This document shows positions 12,519 through 23,184 of a stretch of 64,000 nt of DNA, one piece after another. The notes under the pieces are model-generated. The model worked only from the letters and a program-made list of their open reading frames with translations, was not told the origin of the DNA and made no database searches. The stretch is taken from the NCBI GenBank assembly GCA_036245805.1, contig BTRK01000006.1, forward strand, positions 25,886,365 through 25,950,364, read 5' to 3'. How positions within the stretch are numbered: position 1 is the first letter of the stretch; each line of letters opens with the position of its first letter. The DNA is from Pristionchus mayeri. Taxonomy: Eukaryota > Nematoda > Chromadorea > Rhabditida > Neodiplogasteridae. Made by a program: the position numbers and the translations under genes.

Positions 12519-13145
12519 CACGGTGAAACGCCCTAACACAAATCGTCCAGCGCACCCTTCTTCTCTGTCGCTCTCGCCTGGCCTCTCCCGGTCGCAAACT
12601 GGCCGTCCATATGGCCTTCAGTTTGTGATCGGACGGCCCTCACATTTGCCGGCTTTACATGTTTATCTATTATATTTGTTCGTACTTTACGGTTAAAGTT
12701 ACCGGACGAGGACGAAACCCTGATCTGACCCTGATCTGGTCGCGTGTACGAGAGAGTATGCAAAAGTGAGAGAGCGCGGGATTACGCTGATCATTTCCGG
12801 CTTTCCCTTGAGGCTATTATTGATTTTTAACATTTTTGTACATTCATTCTATACTAATTCAGCCATCGGCTATTCGATGGAGAACAAAAAATAGGGGGTC
12901 AATTTTGTCCTCGTCCGGTAACTTTAACGTTATCCCCACGCATACTTAAACGTAGTACAGTTAAGTAAAAATGAAAGTAACAATTACATTTTTAACAGTC
13001 CAGCAAAGGCTTTTGGCAAAATTCCAAAAATTGATTTTCCCTGAATTCGGTAATAGAGATAGGGAGTACATCTTTTAAAATTCGCGGTCACTCTGCGAGC
13101 CGGTTTTCCCGCGCATTTTCAGGCTGTCACTAACGTTTCACCGTG
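12519..13145. mobile_element. Element with CACGGTGAAAC ends, copy 1
   Basis: CACGGTGAAACG at left and CGTTTCACCGTG at right. An inverted paralogue lies at 23185-23598. This copy carries a TTAA element at 12693-12927 that is absent from the paralogue. Confidence 0.7.
12693..12927 (+). mobile_element. TTAA-bounded element with a paralogous empty site
   Basis: Ends TTAAAGTTACCGGACGAGGA and CCTCGTCCGGTAACTTTAA. The flanks ACGG|TTAA|CGTTATC..CCACGCATAC match, in reverse complement, the unoccupied site around TTAA 23413-23416, which shows directly that TTAA was duplicated on insertion. Confidence 0.9.
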
Positions 13146-13147
13146 TG

Positions 13148-13482
13148 CACGGCCCCCGGAGCATCGACATAAGGAAAAATAAAACGTCCGCAAGCATCAA
13201 GGAAAAGGAGCGCGCGTTCGAATAATGTACAGTCAGTATTGCCTGATTTATCACGAATGTTGCCTGATCGTCACTAATGTTGAATGTTTCTCGTAGCGAT
13301 GTCCCTGAAATTTCTCCAACCAAACTGCAAACTCAGTTTGCGATCAACAAAAACCCTGAATTTCAGGCATTTTTCCTATGTTTAGCGGTAATTCTGCAGC
13401 ATATTTTTATACAACTCAAGCAATTTCATGGACAGCCCCTGGACTTTTTCCTTTTCCTTATGTCGATGCTCCGGGGGCCGTG
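13148..13482. mobile_element. CACGG-ended non-autonomous element
   Basis: 335 bp, ends CACGGCCCCCGGAGCATCGA and its inverse, flanked by CCGTGTG (13141-13147 and 13483-13489). Its inverted paralogue is 22409-23183. Confidence 0.8.
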
Positions 13483-13489
13483 CCGTGTG

Positions 13490-14542
13490 AGAAAGTAATG
13501 TTAGATTTTCAAAATTTCGATTTGAGATACACCGTATTTTGATCCCGCCTGTTTATCATATTGTTATTTATGCTAGTTGAGTGGTTGGATACTCTTTCCA
13601 TTGCACATTGCTCAAAGCCTATCCGATTGATATTGAGGCCACATGATGAACAGGTGCATCAACAAAGAATTGAACTGATTACGTTTCGATCCTGCAATCC
13701 ACGGAGAGCTAAGACCGGTCAAATATTGTGCCACAACCAAAAAGTACAACATACGAGTATCACAATACACTATGTGAATTTGGTCTACTGCGAAAAATCT
13801 GTCAGAAAATACACTCATTTATGAAGTTGACTCAAATTGAAAATCGACAGAAATAGTTATTTTACCGTGCATCCGTAACAATAGATGTATGGATCCAAAA
13901 TGTAGTTAAATGAAAAGCACTTTCCATTATGAACTTCGAAATGTATTTATGTGAGCATACAATACTTATACCAAAACATGCAGCATTCATCATCCTGGCA
14001 CACGGAGGAGCCGGATAGAACAAAAGAGCTCGTAGCGTACTGATGCGCGTTCGAGTCACACCACACACCACCAAAATGCCGGCTTTCCCGAAATGCTGCA
14101 AAATCGGGCTTCTATTTTACGGCTTTCACGGATTTGCCATAATTTATTGTAATCATATATTGCTCGTAAGTAGGTAAGTTTTGCCGTTATGTGTCGATAC
14201 ATTCATTACTAACAAAAAATAAAATAAAGAAAGTGAATTCGAAAAAAGATCCCCACTTTCTTACAATTACTACTCTTTCTGGTTTTAGTATTCAATCGAA
14301 GCACTCGCTCGGGCCCAAACACTTTTTCCTTTTCTGTCCTATTTGTGCGGTTTTTGTTTGTAAACGCTTCATTTTAATGATTTCAAGTAACTGTATCGGG
14401 TTATGAATGCCTATACTCTCACTATATTGCTTGGCAGTATATTTTTTTTCTCTAAATAGTCGCGGTTTTCACCGAATATTGCTTAACTTTTGTTTTTTCG
14501 TTGAAATCCAGTTATACAAGTGTATGAGGACTTTTTTTGCAG
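13490..14542. other. No gene recognised upstream of gar-1
   Basis: No glycine/arginine-rich exon for the gar-1 N-terminus and no clear element boundaries were found. Open frames at 13561-13824 and 13862-14101 lack support. Confidence 0.35.
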
Positions 14543-15202
14543 GTCATCGATGTTGGATACTTCACCCACACCTGCGAGGATGATATCGTCTTAACGCGCC
14601 CATTTATTTCGAAAACAAGGACCGACTGGGAAAGGTTGATGAGATCTTCGGCGGACCCAAGAATAACGTAAGCTCGTTGTCTAACATTTGCTAGTATATT
14701 AATTTATATAAATTTTCGATTAATAATTTGTAAGGGGTTCTCCGTGAAGTTGTCCGATGGAATCAAGGCGTCTTCCTTCAACAACCAGAAGGTTTGTGTT
14801 CTTTGTGGCAGATATACAAAAATGCAAATTTTAACGCTCTTTTCACTTGCCGCGCTGTCTTAATGAAAGTGATCCAAAACCTTATAGATCGACCCGGCAA
14901 AGCTGTTGCCCGTGGAATGTTTCCTCCCTCAAGCTCCTAGTTCACGCGGAAGAGGGCGAGGCGGAGGTCGCGGTGGCAGAAGTGGTCGCGGGGGTGGAGG
15001 ATTCGGAGGTATACATGTGTATCACGAAGGAATGTCACTGAATACTAAATATACAGGCTGTGGCGGTGGTGATCGCGGAGGAAGATTAGGCTTCCGAGGT
15101 GGCGACAGAGGAGGCTTCCGTGGTGGTGACAGAGGACATTTCAAGAGGAGTTTCGATGGTGGAAATGGCGGCTCGGGCAAAAGAACAAAATTCGATGATT
15201 AA
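14543..15202 (+). CDS. gar-1: GAR1, H/ACA snoRNP subunit, frame broken in first visible exon
   Basis: GAR1 helps bind substrate in box H/ACA pseudouridylation complexes in the nucleolus. Exons 14543-14667, 14735-14791, 14888-15008 and 15057-15202 encode [16 protein letters not shown], then [50 protein letters not shown] and a C-terminal GGRGRGG/RGG-rich tail ending KRTKFDD. Introns of 67, 96 and 48 bp have GT..AG ends. Odd points: between DDIV and NAPIYF the family has a further stretch of roughly a dozen residues; here only two bases (TT) remain, which throws the downstream part out of frame. The LY usually after QK is also missing. No N-terminal exon was found. The last intron is 48 bp with no stop, so retention would stay in frame. 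Either a decayed copy or an assembly deletion. Confidence 0.8.
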
Positions 15203-16415
15203 TCTGTTGTTTATTGTTATCAATTCGTTTCTAATGTTTGACTGTTTGACACTTTGAACATTGTTGCTTCCTGTTATTGTTACACACACATTTGTTGATA
15301 AAGATATGTAATGTTAATTTATGCTGGCGAGTATACCACAGACGGTAGAAAGAATCTTCAACTGCACGGAGTATTGCTCAAACTGTTTATTCGTTATATT
15401 GAAAACGGCAAGGAATGCATTTAAACCCCGAAAACAAAAAAAAACTAATTCTATCAAAATGGAATCGTTCCAGAATAACTGCAAAAAACGCCCAAATCTA
15501 CAGTAGTTAATGTTTAACGCAAATTGAAAGCTAACTGACTACGGTAAAAAATGACCAAAAGTACCGTAGTCAAATTTGAATATTTCGCTGAGCCATTTCA
15601 CCTACAACGTCCCGGCTCTTCCGTGGGCAATGGAATCTTAACATCGAAATTCACATCTTACAAGACTTCCTGTTTCCAGGATTGGTGAGAAGTCTCAACT
15701 TTTGTGGTTAACTTGTAAAGCTACTCTTTGTCTATCAGTATTCGACTGGGTTAAGTCAGGGGATAGCTTCCTTTTGAGGAAATGTATTCATTCACGGAAA
15801 ACCAAAAATTGAAAATTTGTCAATATTGTCCTTTATTTAACAATACTGAAAACCTATTTTTTCCAGAAGTAGAAATGGCATGAGTTCATATGTTTTCCTG
15901 TAAAATGTAGTACCATAACATGCAATGGAAGCGCACTTATTTATATTCCAGTCTGTATAATCCTCGAAGCAGGAAACACTATTTCTAGTGAAGTTTCTAT
16001 TTCTAGTGAAGTGTTACTTCGGCCAGGGTTGAATTCAATGTCGTGTAAATCATTCTATGTTGAGGCGTGAACGAACTATAGATCTATTTTTCGGAAGAAA
16101 TGTCACTGGGCTTCACAGCCCACTATATGATAATGTACGAAAAAAATTTTTTCCTTCAAAATACGAGAGCCATCAAATATTTTTAGACATGTGAGGCAAT
16201 TTCAAAGTTGGCAAAACTTGAATTTTCCGGATACTCAAAAAGCATGATGCGATTAGAACATATGCGTATGTTTGACCTAGTCCACCCCTAGTACGCTGTA
16301 TTGAGATAACACGAGATGATTTTAGGCGAAAATGATTTTAGGCGGGCTCAAACTTCATGGTCCAAATCTAACATTACTTTCTCACCAACATAATATATGA
16401 TTTTTTATAGATAAA
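15203..16415. other. Region between convergent gar-1 and gluconokinase
   Basis: Holds the gar-1 3' end (possible GATAAA signal at about 15298) and about 1.1 kb of AT-rich sequence. A short direct duplication (ATTTCTAGTGAAGT) lies at about 15988-16012. No gene or bounded element was recognised. Confidence 0.4.
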
Positions 16416-17040
16416 CTAACATTTGAGATACTCTAAAATTCGATCAACAATTGATTCGATCGGAGTGAATTGTTGCACTGTAATGGTGAGTGCATTCTCC
16501 TCCTCCGTAGGCCTTTGTAGAGAGGATAATTGGGAATCGAGAAGAGAAGTTGGGAAGAAGTGGCCATTGCGAGTCTCCAGTCTGCGAAGTAGATCCTCTC
16601 TAAAGGAGATAAGAAATGGGAGAGGAAGAGTGGATCAATCCCACTTCGAAACATCCAAGAAGACGAACAGGCTGATACGCCCTTCACCGAGAATTTGACG
16701 ATACGACTGTTTGAGAGCAGAGCAACTCACGATTACGGTAGCATAACTAGAGAGGAGAAATGTAGCAACGAGGGAAATCTTACCGACTAATCTCTTCTCG
16801 GATGGATTTCAGCCATGGAAACCGATCAAAATCATCAAGTGGTATTCCTCAAACGATATAATCATTGAATCGTATTAATGTCCGGATACCTTTCTTCATC
16901 TTCTCAATATTTTCTACTGAATGAAATCGATCGCCCTCTATCATCGCCCATTGTGATCTTCTGGAAATTTCCTCCGCTACAGAGCTCTTCCCACATCCGG
17001 AGACTCCCATGATCACCACGGTGTCCCAATTCATCTGCAT
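16416..17040 (-). CDS. Gluconokinase (GntK/IDNK family), complete
   Basis: Predicted to phosphorylate gluconate with ATP to 6-phosphogluconate. Exons 17040-16890, 16847-16784, 16746-16645 and 16599-16416 join in phase (1, 2, 2) to 166 residues, close to the compact eukaryotic family size. Motifs in order: P-loop GVSGCGKSS (residues 12-20), EGDRFHSVENIEKMKKGIPL (substrate and Mg region), DRFPWL, VSCSALKQSYR, then RNGHFFPTSLLDSQLSSLQRP, which is the conserved GHFMP..LL.SQ..LE.P block. Introns are 42, 37 and 45 bp. The chosen ATG (17040) is 25 bp from a TTAA element, so the 5' leader is very short or starts within the element; an ATG two codons in is also possible. The gene is convergent with gar-1. 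Confidence 0.9.
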
Positions 17041-17065
17041 CGACGTATTGATGTGAAGTTCAGAA

Positions 17066-17306
17066 TTTAGTTACCGGCCGAGGACGAAACCCTGATCTGA
17101 CCCTGATCTCGTCGCGTGTACGAGAGAGTATGCAAAAGTGAGAGAGCGCGGGATTACGCTGATCATTTCCGGCTTTCCGTTGAGGCTATTATTGATTTTT
17201 AGCATTTTTATATATTCATTCTTAACTAATTCTTAACTCAGCCATCGGCTATTCGAAGGAGGGCAAAAAATAGGGGGTCAATTTCGTCCTCATCCGGTAA
17301 CTTTAA
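17066..17306 (+). mobile_element. TTAA-bounded small element between two host genes
   Basis: Left end decayed (TTTAGTTACCGGCCGAGGACG), right end intact (TCCTCATCCGGTAACTTTAA). The body matches the 12693 copy (GTACGAGAGAGTATGCAAAA, GGATTACGCTGATCATTTCC). It separates the gluconokinase start from the end of the DMAC1-like gene. Confidence 0.8.
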
Positions 17307-17397
17307 GATCAGTATTGAACGATAAAACATGCTCATTGCTTTTGTAATACATTAGTGTCAACAACAATTTATCGTCTATCAACAATGAAAACAATCT

Positions 17398-17757
17398 TTA
17401 ACTGGTCATCTGTTCGTCAACGTTGATAGTTACAGTGACAGAGTCATTATGACCCTTGAGATAGGAGAAAGGAGAGAGATAGAGGAAACGAGCTGCACTC
17501 AGATAGAATGCTCCTATAGAGAGAGATCGGACAGCAAATTTTATTGCTGGTCGAGAGGAGTAGTATCCTGTCTTGCCTGAAGTTCCCCAGATAATGAACC
17601 CTCCGATTGCAGCCATCGATCCCGTCCCGATGTATCTGAAAAGATGATGGAGTGAGGAAGATTGAGTGGAGAACCTGCACGATTCGCAGTCTTTGATAGT
17701 AATCTGCTTAGTAATCTCCTCCCCAGTCGCTACTTTTTCTTCTCGTCGCCACCACAT
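17398..17757 (-). CDS. DMAC1/TMEM261-like small membrane protein
   Basis: Exons 17757-17675 and 17635-17398 around a 39 bp intron give 106 residues. The segment KDCESCRYIGTGSM followed by a hydrophobic AAIGGFIIW helix and a second hydrophobic stretch (GAFYLSAARFLYL) resembles DMAC1/TMEM261, a mitochondrial inner-membrane factor for the distal arm of complex I, with its D-C-x-S-C-R motif. The family call is by motif memory only. The only in-frame ATG (17757) lies inside the last exon of the upstream gene, so the two frames overlap by 28 bp; transcription may be shared. Confidence 0.5.
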   Translation of the reverse strand: MWWRREEKVATGEEITKQITIKDCESCRFSTQSSSLHHLFRYIGTGSMAAIGGFIIWGTSGKTGYYSSRPAIKFAVRSLSIGAFYLSAARFLYLSPFSYLKGHNDSVTVTINVDEQMTS

Positions 17758-18029
17758 ATCTCAGTCTTCTTCTTGGGGACGAACGAGAAAGGAAAAACTG
17801 AGAATTCGTTGGCAATTGAAAGAACAAGGAATCCTGAACATCGACTTGTTTCGACAAGCAGTCAGAATGAGCAAAGTAAATGAAGACCTGCAGAAGCGAC
17901 GATAGTCTGTCCCCTTTCTCGATGAGTGAGAAAAGTATTGAATGCACGAAGGAAGAGGAACGTCGAAGCCCCTATAGTACCGTACTGCAGTGAGGGAATC
18001 ACAGCAGAGTGAGTGTCTGTAACATTCAT
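17730..18029 (-). CDS. Unrecognised 81-residue membrane protein
   Basis: Exons 18029-17888 and 17833-17730 (54 bp intron, phase 1) give MNVTDTHSAV.. with hydrophobic segments YGTIGASTFLFLRAF and GFLVLSIANEFSVF and a lysine-rich end. The frame stays open upstream of the ATG (..YSNIRVTVPTEHYQGIRLWWK), but that upstream part is homologous to a dispersed repeat (30880-30960 reversed) and is cut by a mariner-type element at 18136, so either the true 5' end is lost or the repeat was exonised. No family recognised. Confidence 0.5.
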
Positions 18030-18136
18030 CTTCCACCATAACCTTATGCCCTGATAGTGCTCAGTAGGGACAGTAACTCGAATATTTGAGTACGGAATAG
18101 TAGGTGCCTCCTTCCGACGCTCTTGCTTCCAAACTA

Positions 18137-18818
18137 TTAGGTTGATTCAAAAGTTTCTTTTCTTTTTTCTTTTTCAAATTTCTGCCGGTTTGTTTGAACC
18201 TTCACGAATTTCCGAAAACTATATGGTAGGGTCGTGATTGTAGATTACTTCCACAGGGTTGTTTTGATTCTACGCATCATCGTAAGAGGTTGGCAAATTT
18301 CAAAATATAAAAATCGGAAAACGGTCACTTTTTATCATTTTCGATTCGATGCTGGTTTTCGTATAGTTGTGGCCAACTTCTTCTTCGCAGTCAACCAGCA
18401 ATAGGACAAGAGTGGATTGTTCAGATAAGAACAAAAAAATCGGATTCAAACGCGCATAGGAAACAAGGGACCCGAAAAGTGTTGATTTCGGCGCATGAAT
18501 CTCAAGATCATGATTTCGAAAAATTCAGTTCTTGAACGGGTGGGAGAATCCATTCCTAAATGCACATGTATATACACATAGGTGGGTACTTCACAACGCG
18601 CCATAGGTTATTTCTCCTCACCGATGTGCAAGAATACTGTGCTCTATAATTGAAATTGGAAAATTTGTGAACAGTGTGGCAATATAACGCTCGCTATGGA
18701 GTGTTGGTACCCCCGCATCATCTTTGAAAAACCATTAGTTGATTGGTCGAATGCGAAGAATTTGGGAGGTCAAAATGTGCAAGCAAGAAAAAAGACAGAA
18801 ACTTTTGAATCAACCTAA
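18137..18818. mobile_element. Mariner-type non-autonomous element
   Basis: TTAGGTTGATTCAAAAGTTT end and inverse, TA at 18135-18136 and 18819-18820. The uninterrupted target is visible at 30955-30975 (AAACTACCGTACTTTT versus AAACTA..TACCTTACTTT here). Confidence 0.85.
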
Positions 18819-19094
18819 TACCTTACTTTGCACACGGCGATTCAGGCTGTTGGATTTTGTCGCTCTCGAGCAAGCAGGGGAGCGCTTGCGTGACAAGCGC
18901 GCACCTTCGTGGACGCGTGCGCGCACTTCTGTGGCGGGAGTTTCGAAAGAAAAGGGGGCGGGGTTTCTTTCCAGTATGTTTATTGTTTTTCATTAATATT
19001 CAATCGATAATTTACGTTTATTGATTTTGCTTATAAAATAGAAAATACAAGCGCAACATATAATTAGCTGGGAAAGGCTAGCCGACGCATAACC

Positions 19095-19252
19095 GCATTA
19101 CGCGTAGCCGCAACGCGCGTTAACGAGCCGCGGGAGTACGAACTTGAAATCGCAACGCGCGCGGGAAATATGAACTGGATCCCCAAAGCGAAAAGAGGAG
19201 GGGGAGCTCCGCCCATTTATGACCGTTTCTAAAGCGGGGGAGCGGAGGGCCG
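19095..19252 (+). repeat. GC-rich dispersed repeat, copy 2
   Basis: Best-preserved copy of the repeat at 2105-2266, ending AGCGGGGGAGCGGAGGGCCG. It contains CGCAACGCGCG runs. Confidence 0.6.
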
Positions 19253-20142
19253 TGTTTTCAAGCCAATTCTTTCAACACTTTTAAATAATTTTAAATTAAT
19301 ATTTATTGTTTTTTCGACAATATTATTGATTGGAACGAGCATGAACACATAATGAAAGAACACCAAGCAAGGAAAGAAGGGACATGTTGTAGAAATGAAG
19401 AAGCACGAAGCGATCGAAAATATGAAGTCGTTTCTCCGGGGGCCGTACCACGACAATCACACGCAGTAGAAAATGCAGGGCCTGATTGCAAGTAGCGAGG
19501 GACTGATCTGGCAGGATATTCCACATAAGAGCCTCTAGCACCGAAAAAAACTGGCGAATCGCAAACTAGCATTTCTGTTACTGGGAAGTTTAAAACCGCT
19601 CTTACATTAATATTTGTTATTAATTACACGTTTTTTGCTTACTTGCCCAAATGGCACTCATCAAACAATTTTATAATGTATACATAATGACAAAAAATGG
19701 TCTGCAACCTTGTGCAAGATGGCCCTTTTCTAAACACGTTGAAATTTTATTTTTAAAAATCTGACCCACCGAAACTTATGTATTATTATTTTTATTATAA
19801 ATCGAAATTGCTTTCATGAATTCGGGCATGCTGAACTACCCTAAACCAAAAGGAAATTCAATTTAGTCCTATTTGAAAAATACAGCCCTTGACCGCGACG
19901 CTTCACGCAACGCATGATCCTCACCCTGCGGCGTGACACTCGTGCGTACATAATTTTTCTAAATGGGGTCGGTTTTGCTGAGCCCACGTGTATACGAATG
20001 TCGTCCTTCGAGGAAATATTTAAAGTTCATTTTTGTAACGGTATTTCTCTTACATTTGATAATTAGATTTATTTTTAAAAGAATTTTTTGTGCTTCATAA
20101 TCTACTTATCCTAAAAAATGAAGCTTCAACACTTAAAACACG
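19253..20142. other. AT-rich repeat-derived sequence, no gene
   Basis: 19255-19420 is related to 30975-31130 (CAAGCCAATTCTTTCAA, ATGAACACATA, GAAAGAACA.CAAGCA). The remainder shows no recognisable gene. Confidence 0.4.
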
Positions 20143-21065
20143 TTCTCCGTAAAGCTATTCCTGGCTATTCATTCCAATCAATAAAATTGTCAAAAAATTA
20201 CATTAAAAAATATTTAATGTTTTAAAATATTGAAAGAGTTTGGCTTGAAAAGTATGGTAGTTTGAAAGCAATAGCGTCGGAAGTAGGAGCCCATTACTCC
20301 CCACTCAGGGCTGCGATCCCTAATAACGATGACAATTTCTTGGTGGAAAAAGGGTGGTTTGGGTCGCTTGAATCTCTTACGTGGAATATCTCAATTGATC
20401 GCATACACTACTCAGAAAAGCCTAAGACTAAGCCTTAAAAGGCCTAAGCCTGAGCCTAAGCAGCTTAAGCCTGAGCCTAAGACTAAATCTAAGCCTTAAA
20501 AACCTAAATTACGTCAGAAATGAGCTCCGCTCATTTCTGACGTAATATCTCAATCACCTTCTACTTTTTGTGGTGGAAAGGTACCCCTAAGGGATTCTGA
20601 AAACATGTGTCTAGAACTTAAGATATTTAAGGTTAAGGATTTTGGATTTCCCGTTCGCAGAACGTTCTCCGTAAAGCTATTCCTGGCTATTCATTCCAAT
20701 CAATAAAATTGTCAAAAAATTACATTAAAAAATATTTAATGTTTTAAAATATTGAAAGAGTTTGGCTTGAAAAGTATGGTAGTTTGAAAGCAATAGCGTC
20801 GGAAGTAGGAGCCCATTACTCCCCACTCAGGGCTGCGATCCCTAATAACGATGCCAATTTCTTGGTGGAAAAAGGGTGGTTTGGGTCGCTTGAATCTCTT
20901 ACGTGGAATATCTCAATTGATCGCATACACTACTCAGAAAAGCCTAAGACTAAGCCTTAAAAGGCCTAAGCCTGAGCCTAAGCAGCTTAAGCCTGAGCCT
21001 AAGACTAAATCTAAACCTTAAAAATCTAAATTACGTCAGAAATGAGCTCCGCTCATTTCTGACGT
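20143..21065 (+). repeat. Direct duplication of a 400 bp unit with telomere-like tracts
   Basis: The unit starting CGTTCTCCGTAAAGCTATTC occurs at about 20148-20543 and 20662-21065, nearly identical. Each holds a degenerate (GCCTAA)n tract (20419-20510, 20939-21031) and ends in a perfect 33-base hairpin (20511-20543, 21033-21065; arms ACGTCAGAAATGAGC, loop TCC). A third GCCTAA-like tract follows at 21066-21125. Confidence 0.75.
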
Positions 21066-21256
21066 CAAGCTAAGAAACCTAAGCCTAAGCAGCCTAAGCA
21101 GAATAAGGACTAAGGTTAAGGCGTTTCTGAGTAGTCGTTTTTCTGAGTTGTCCGTTACGCAAATTGATCCGGTTACTTTTACACAGTTAGATACACTGCG
21201 TTTTGTTGTATGTGACACTCGTGCGTGCCTAGTTCTCACATGGGACTGACCGGAAC

Positions 21257-22310
21257 TCACATATCTCAATCACCTTCTACTTTTTGTGGTGGAAAGGTAC
21301 CCCTAAGGGATTCTGAAAACATGTGTCTAGAACTTAAGATATTTAAGGTTAAGGATTTTGGATTTCCCGTTCGCAGTAAATAACACTCATTTCAAACTCT
21401 TCACTCTCAACCGGTTCGGTGGTGTAGTGACAGTGAGTTGAATTACAATTTGGAGGGTCGGTGGTTCGTATCCCCACGTTGGATTTCTTTTGCATTTTTT
21501 CCACCTTTTGATCTTGGACTCTGGACTTTGGACTTTGGACTCTTCGAATGTTCATTTTGTTCTTCATTACGTTTTTGAAGATTGAATCAAGAACATATCA
21601 ACGTACCATCGTGAATGCTTGATTTGTGATATCGATGTTCGCCCACGTACGAGGGAGAGCCATGGAGAGCTTGCCCTTTGGCGACTTCTAACTTTTTGAA
21701 TTCAAAGGGAATTAGAATTCGGATAAAATATCAGCCAGAACAGAGTGTGCAAACATCGGAGGAATAAGAACTCGACCTCCAAATCATACAAGAATGCATT
21801 ATTGATCACACAATAATGCATACAATATGATCATGATCGGGAAGTCGAGTAAACTTGTTCGAAGTTACGAGTGGGCAAGCTCTCCATGGCTCTCCCTCGT
21901 ACGTGGGCGAGCATCAATATCATAAATCAAGCATTCACGATGGTAAGTTGATATGTTCTTGATTCATTCTTCAAAAACGTAATGAAGAACAAAATGAACA
22001 TTCGAAGAGTTCAAAGTCCAAAGTCCAGAGTCCAAGATCAAAAGGTGTAAAAAATGCAAAAGAAATCCAACGTGGGGATACGAACCACCGACCCTCCAAA
22101 TTGTAATTCAACTCACTGTCACTACACCACCAAACCGGTTGAGAGTGAAGAGTTTGAAATGAGTGTTATTTACTGCGAACGGGAAATCCAAAATCCTTAA
22201 CCTTAAATATCTTAAGTTCTAGACACATTTTGCAACTTTTGAAAACAGTTTTCAGAATCCCTTAGGGGTACCTTTCCACCACAAAAAGTAGAAGGTGATT
22301 GAGACATGTG
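21257..22310. mobile_element. Foldback element with tRNA-like segments in both arms
   Basis: Arms about 480 bp, centre near 21815; outer sequence ATCTCAATCACCTTCTACTT and its inverse. Each arm holds a tRNA-like stretch (TGGTGTAGTGA and GGTTCGTATCC, 21420-21475 and its mirror at 22080-22140). The first about 115 bp of the arm also stands alone at 20545-20656. Confidence 0.75.
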
Positions 22311-22408
22311 AGTTCCGGTCAGTCCCATGTCAGGACATGGAAAATACGCCACATTTAAATTCCAGCCTTCGCGAATCTCCTTTCTCCGTGGAGCTAGAGA
22401 CTTCACGG

Positions 22409-23183
22409 CACGGCCCCCGGAGCATCGACATAAGGAAAGGGAAAACGTCCAGGGGCTGTCCATGAAATTGCTTGAGTTGTATAAAAATATGCTGCAGAAT
22501 TACCGCTAAACATAGAAAAAAATGCCTGAAATTCAGGGTTTTTGTTGATTGCAAACTGAGTTTGCAGTTTGGTTGGGGAAATTTCAGGGACATCGCTACG
22601 AGAAACATTCAACATTAGTGACGATCAGGCAACATTCGTGATAAATCAGGCAATACTGACTGTACATTATTCGAACGCGCGCTCCTTTTCCTTGACGCTT
22701 GCGGACGTTTTATTTTTCCTTAAAGTTACCCAACAACCGTGCAAAATTTTTTAATTGGCGCCTGAACAATACCTTACCGCGAATTTGCATGAACATGCGC
22801 TAAGTACAGTAATTTGAAATGCGCGGTTTGTTTAAATATTGTTTAATCGATTATGTGGGCTTAATATTGAAGTTTTTGCTGTTGAAATATATATTTCTAC
22901 AACCGGGGGAGAAGCGAGGATAAAATTGGTATAGAACCGGGCTTGTGAACGCTAATTACCGCACACAGAATATTCATGTTTCAAACCTCGCGGGAGAATC
23001 GGTCTTGATCAGAGTAGCGCAACACATGTTTTGAGGTCGATTCTGTGACTAATTATTGATTTTCTGATTTTATTAGTATTGCATTTCTACTAGTCTCTTT
23101 TATGTCTACCAGTTTCAGGAATAAAAATATAGGCCATTTTGACGGTTGTTGGGTAACTTTAAGTCGATGCTCCGGGGGCCGTG
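22409..23183. mobile_element. CACGG-ended element carrying a TTAA element
   Basis: Ends CACGGCCCCCGGAGCATCGA and inverse, TCACGG target duplication (22403-22408, 23184-23189). Without the nested TTAA element it is about 335 bp, the same as 13148-13482. Confidence 0.8.
22720..23162 (+). mobile_element. TTAA-bounded element, 443 bp form, intact ends
   Basis: TTAAAGTTACCCAACAACCG to CGGTTGTTGGGTAACTTTAA, sitting inside the right end of the CACGG element (CCTTAA|..|TTAAGTCGATGC versus CCTTATGTCGATGC at 13458). It is the longer subtype also seen, split, at 3182-7922. Confidence 0.9.
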
Positions 23184-23184
23184 T

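Noticed and set aside
14906..15202. 98-codon continuous frame over the gar-1 tail
   Set aside because: Reads through a good 48 bp intron that happens to be open; kept as a note in the gar-1 entry.
16423..16698. Plus-strand and alternative-frame ORFs at the gluconokinase locus
   Set aside because: Shadows of the spliced minus-strand gene.
20419..21125. CRISPR-like or minisatellite array
   Set aside because: Units are degenerate six-base GCCTAA variants without spacers.
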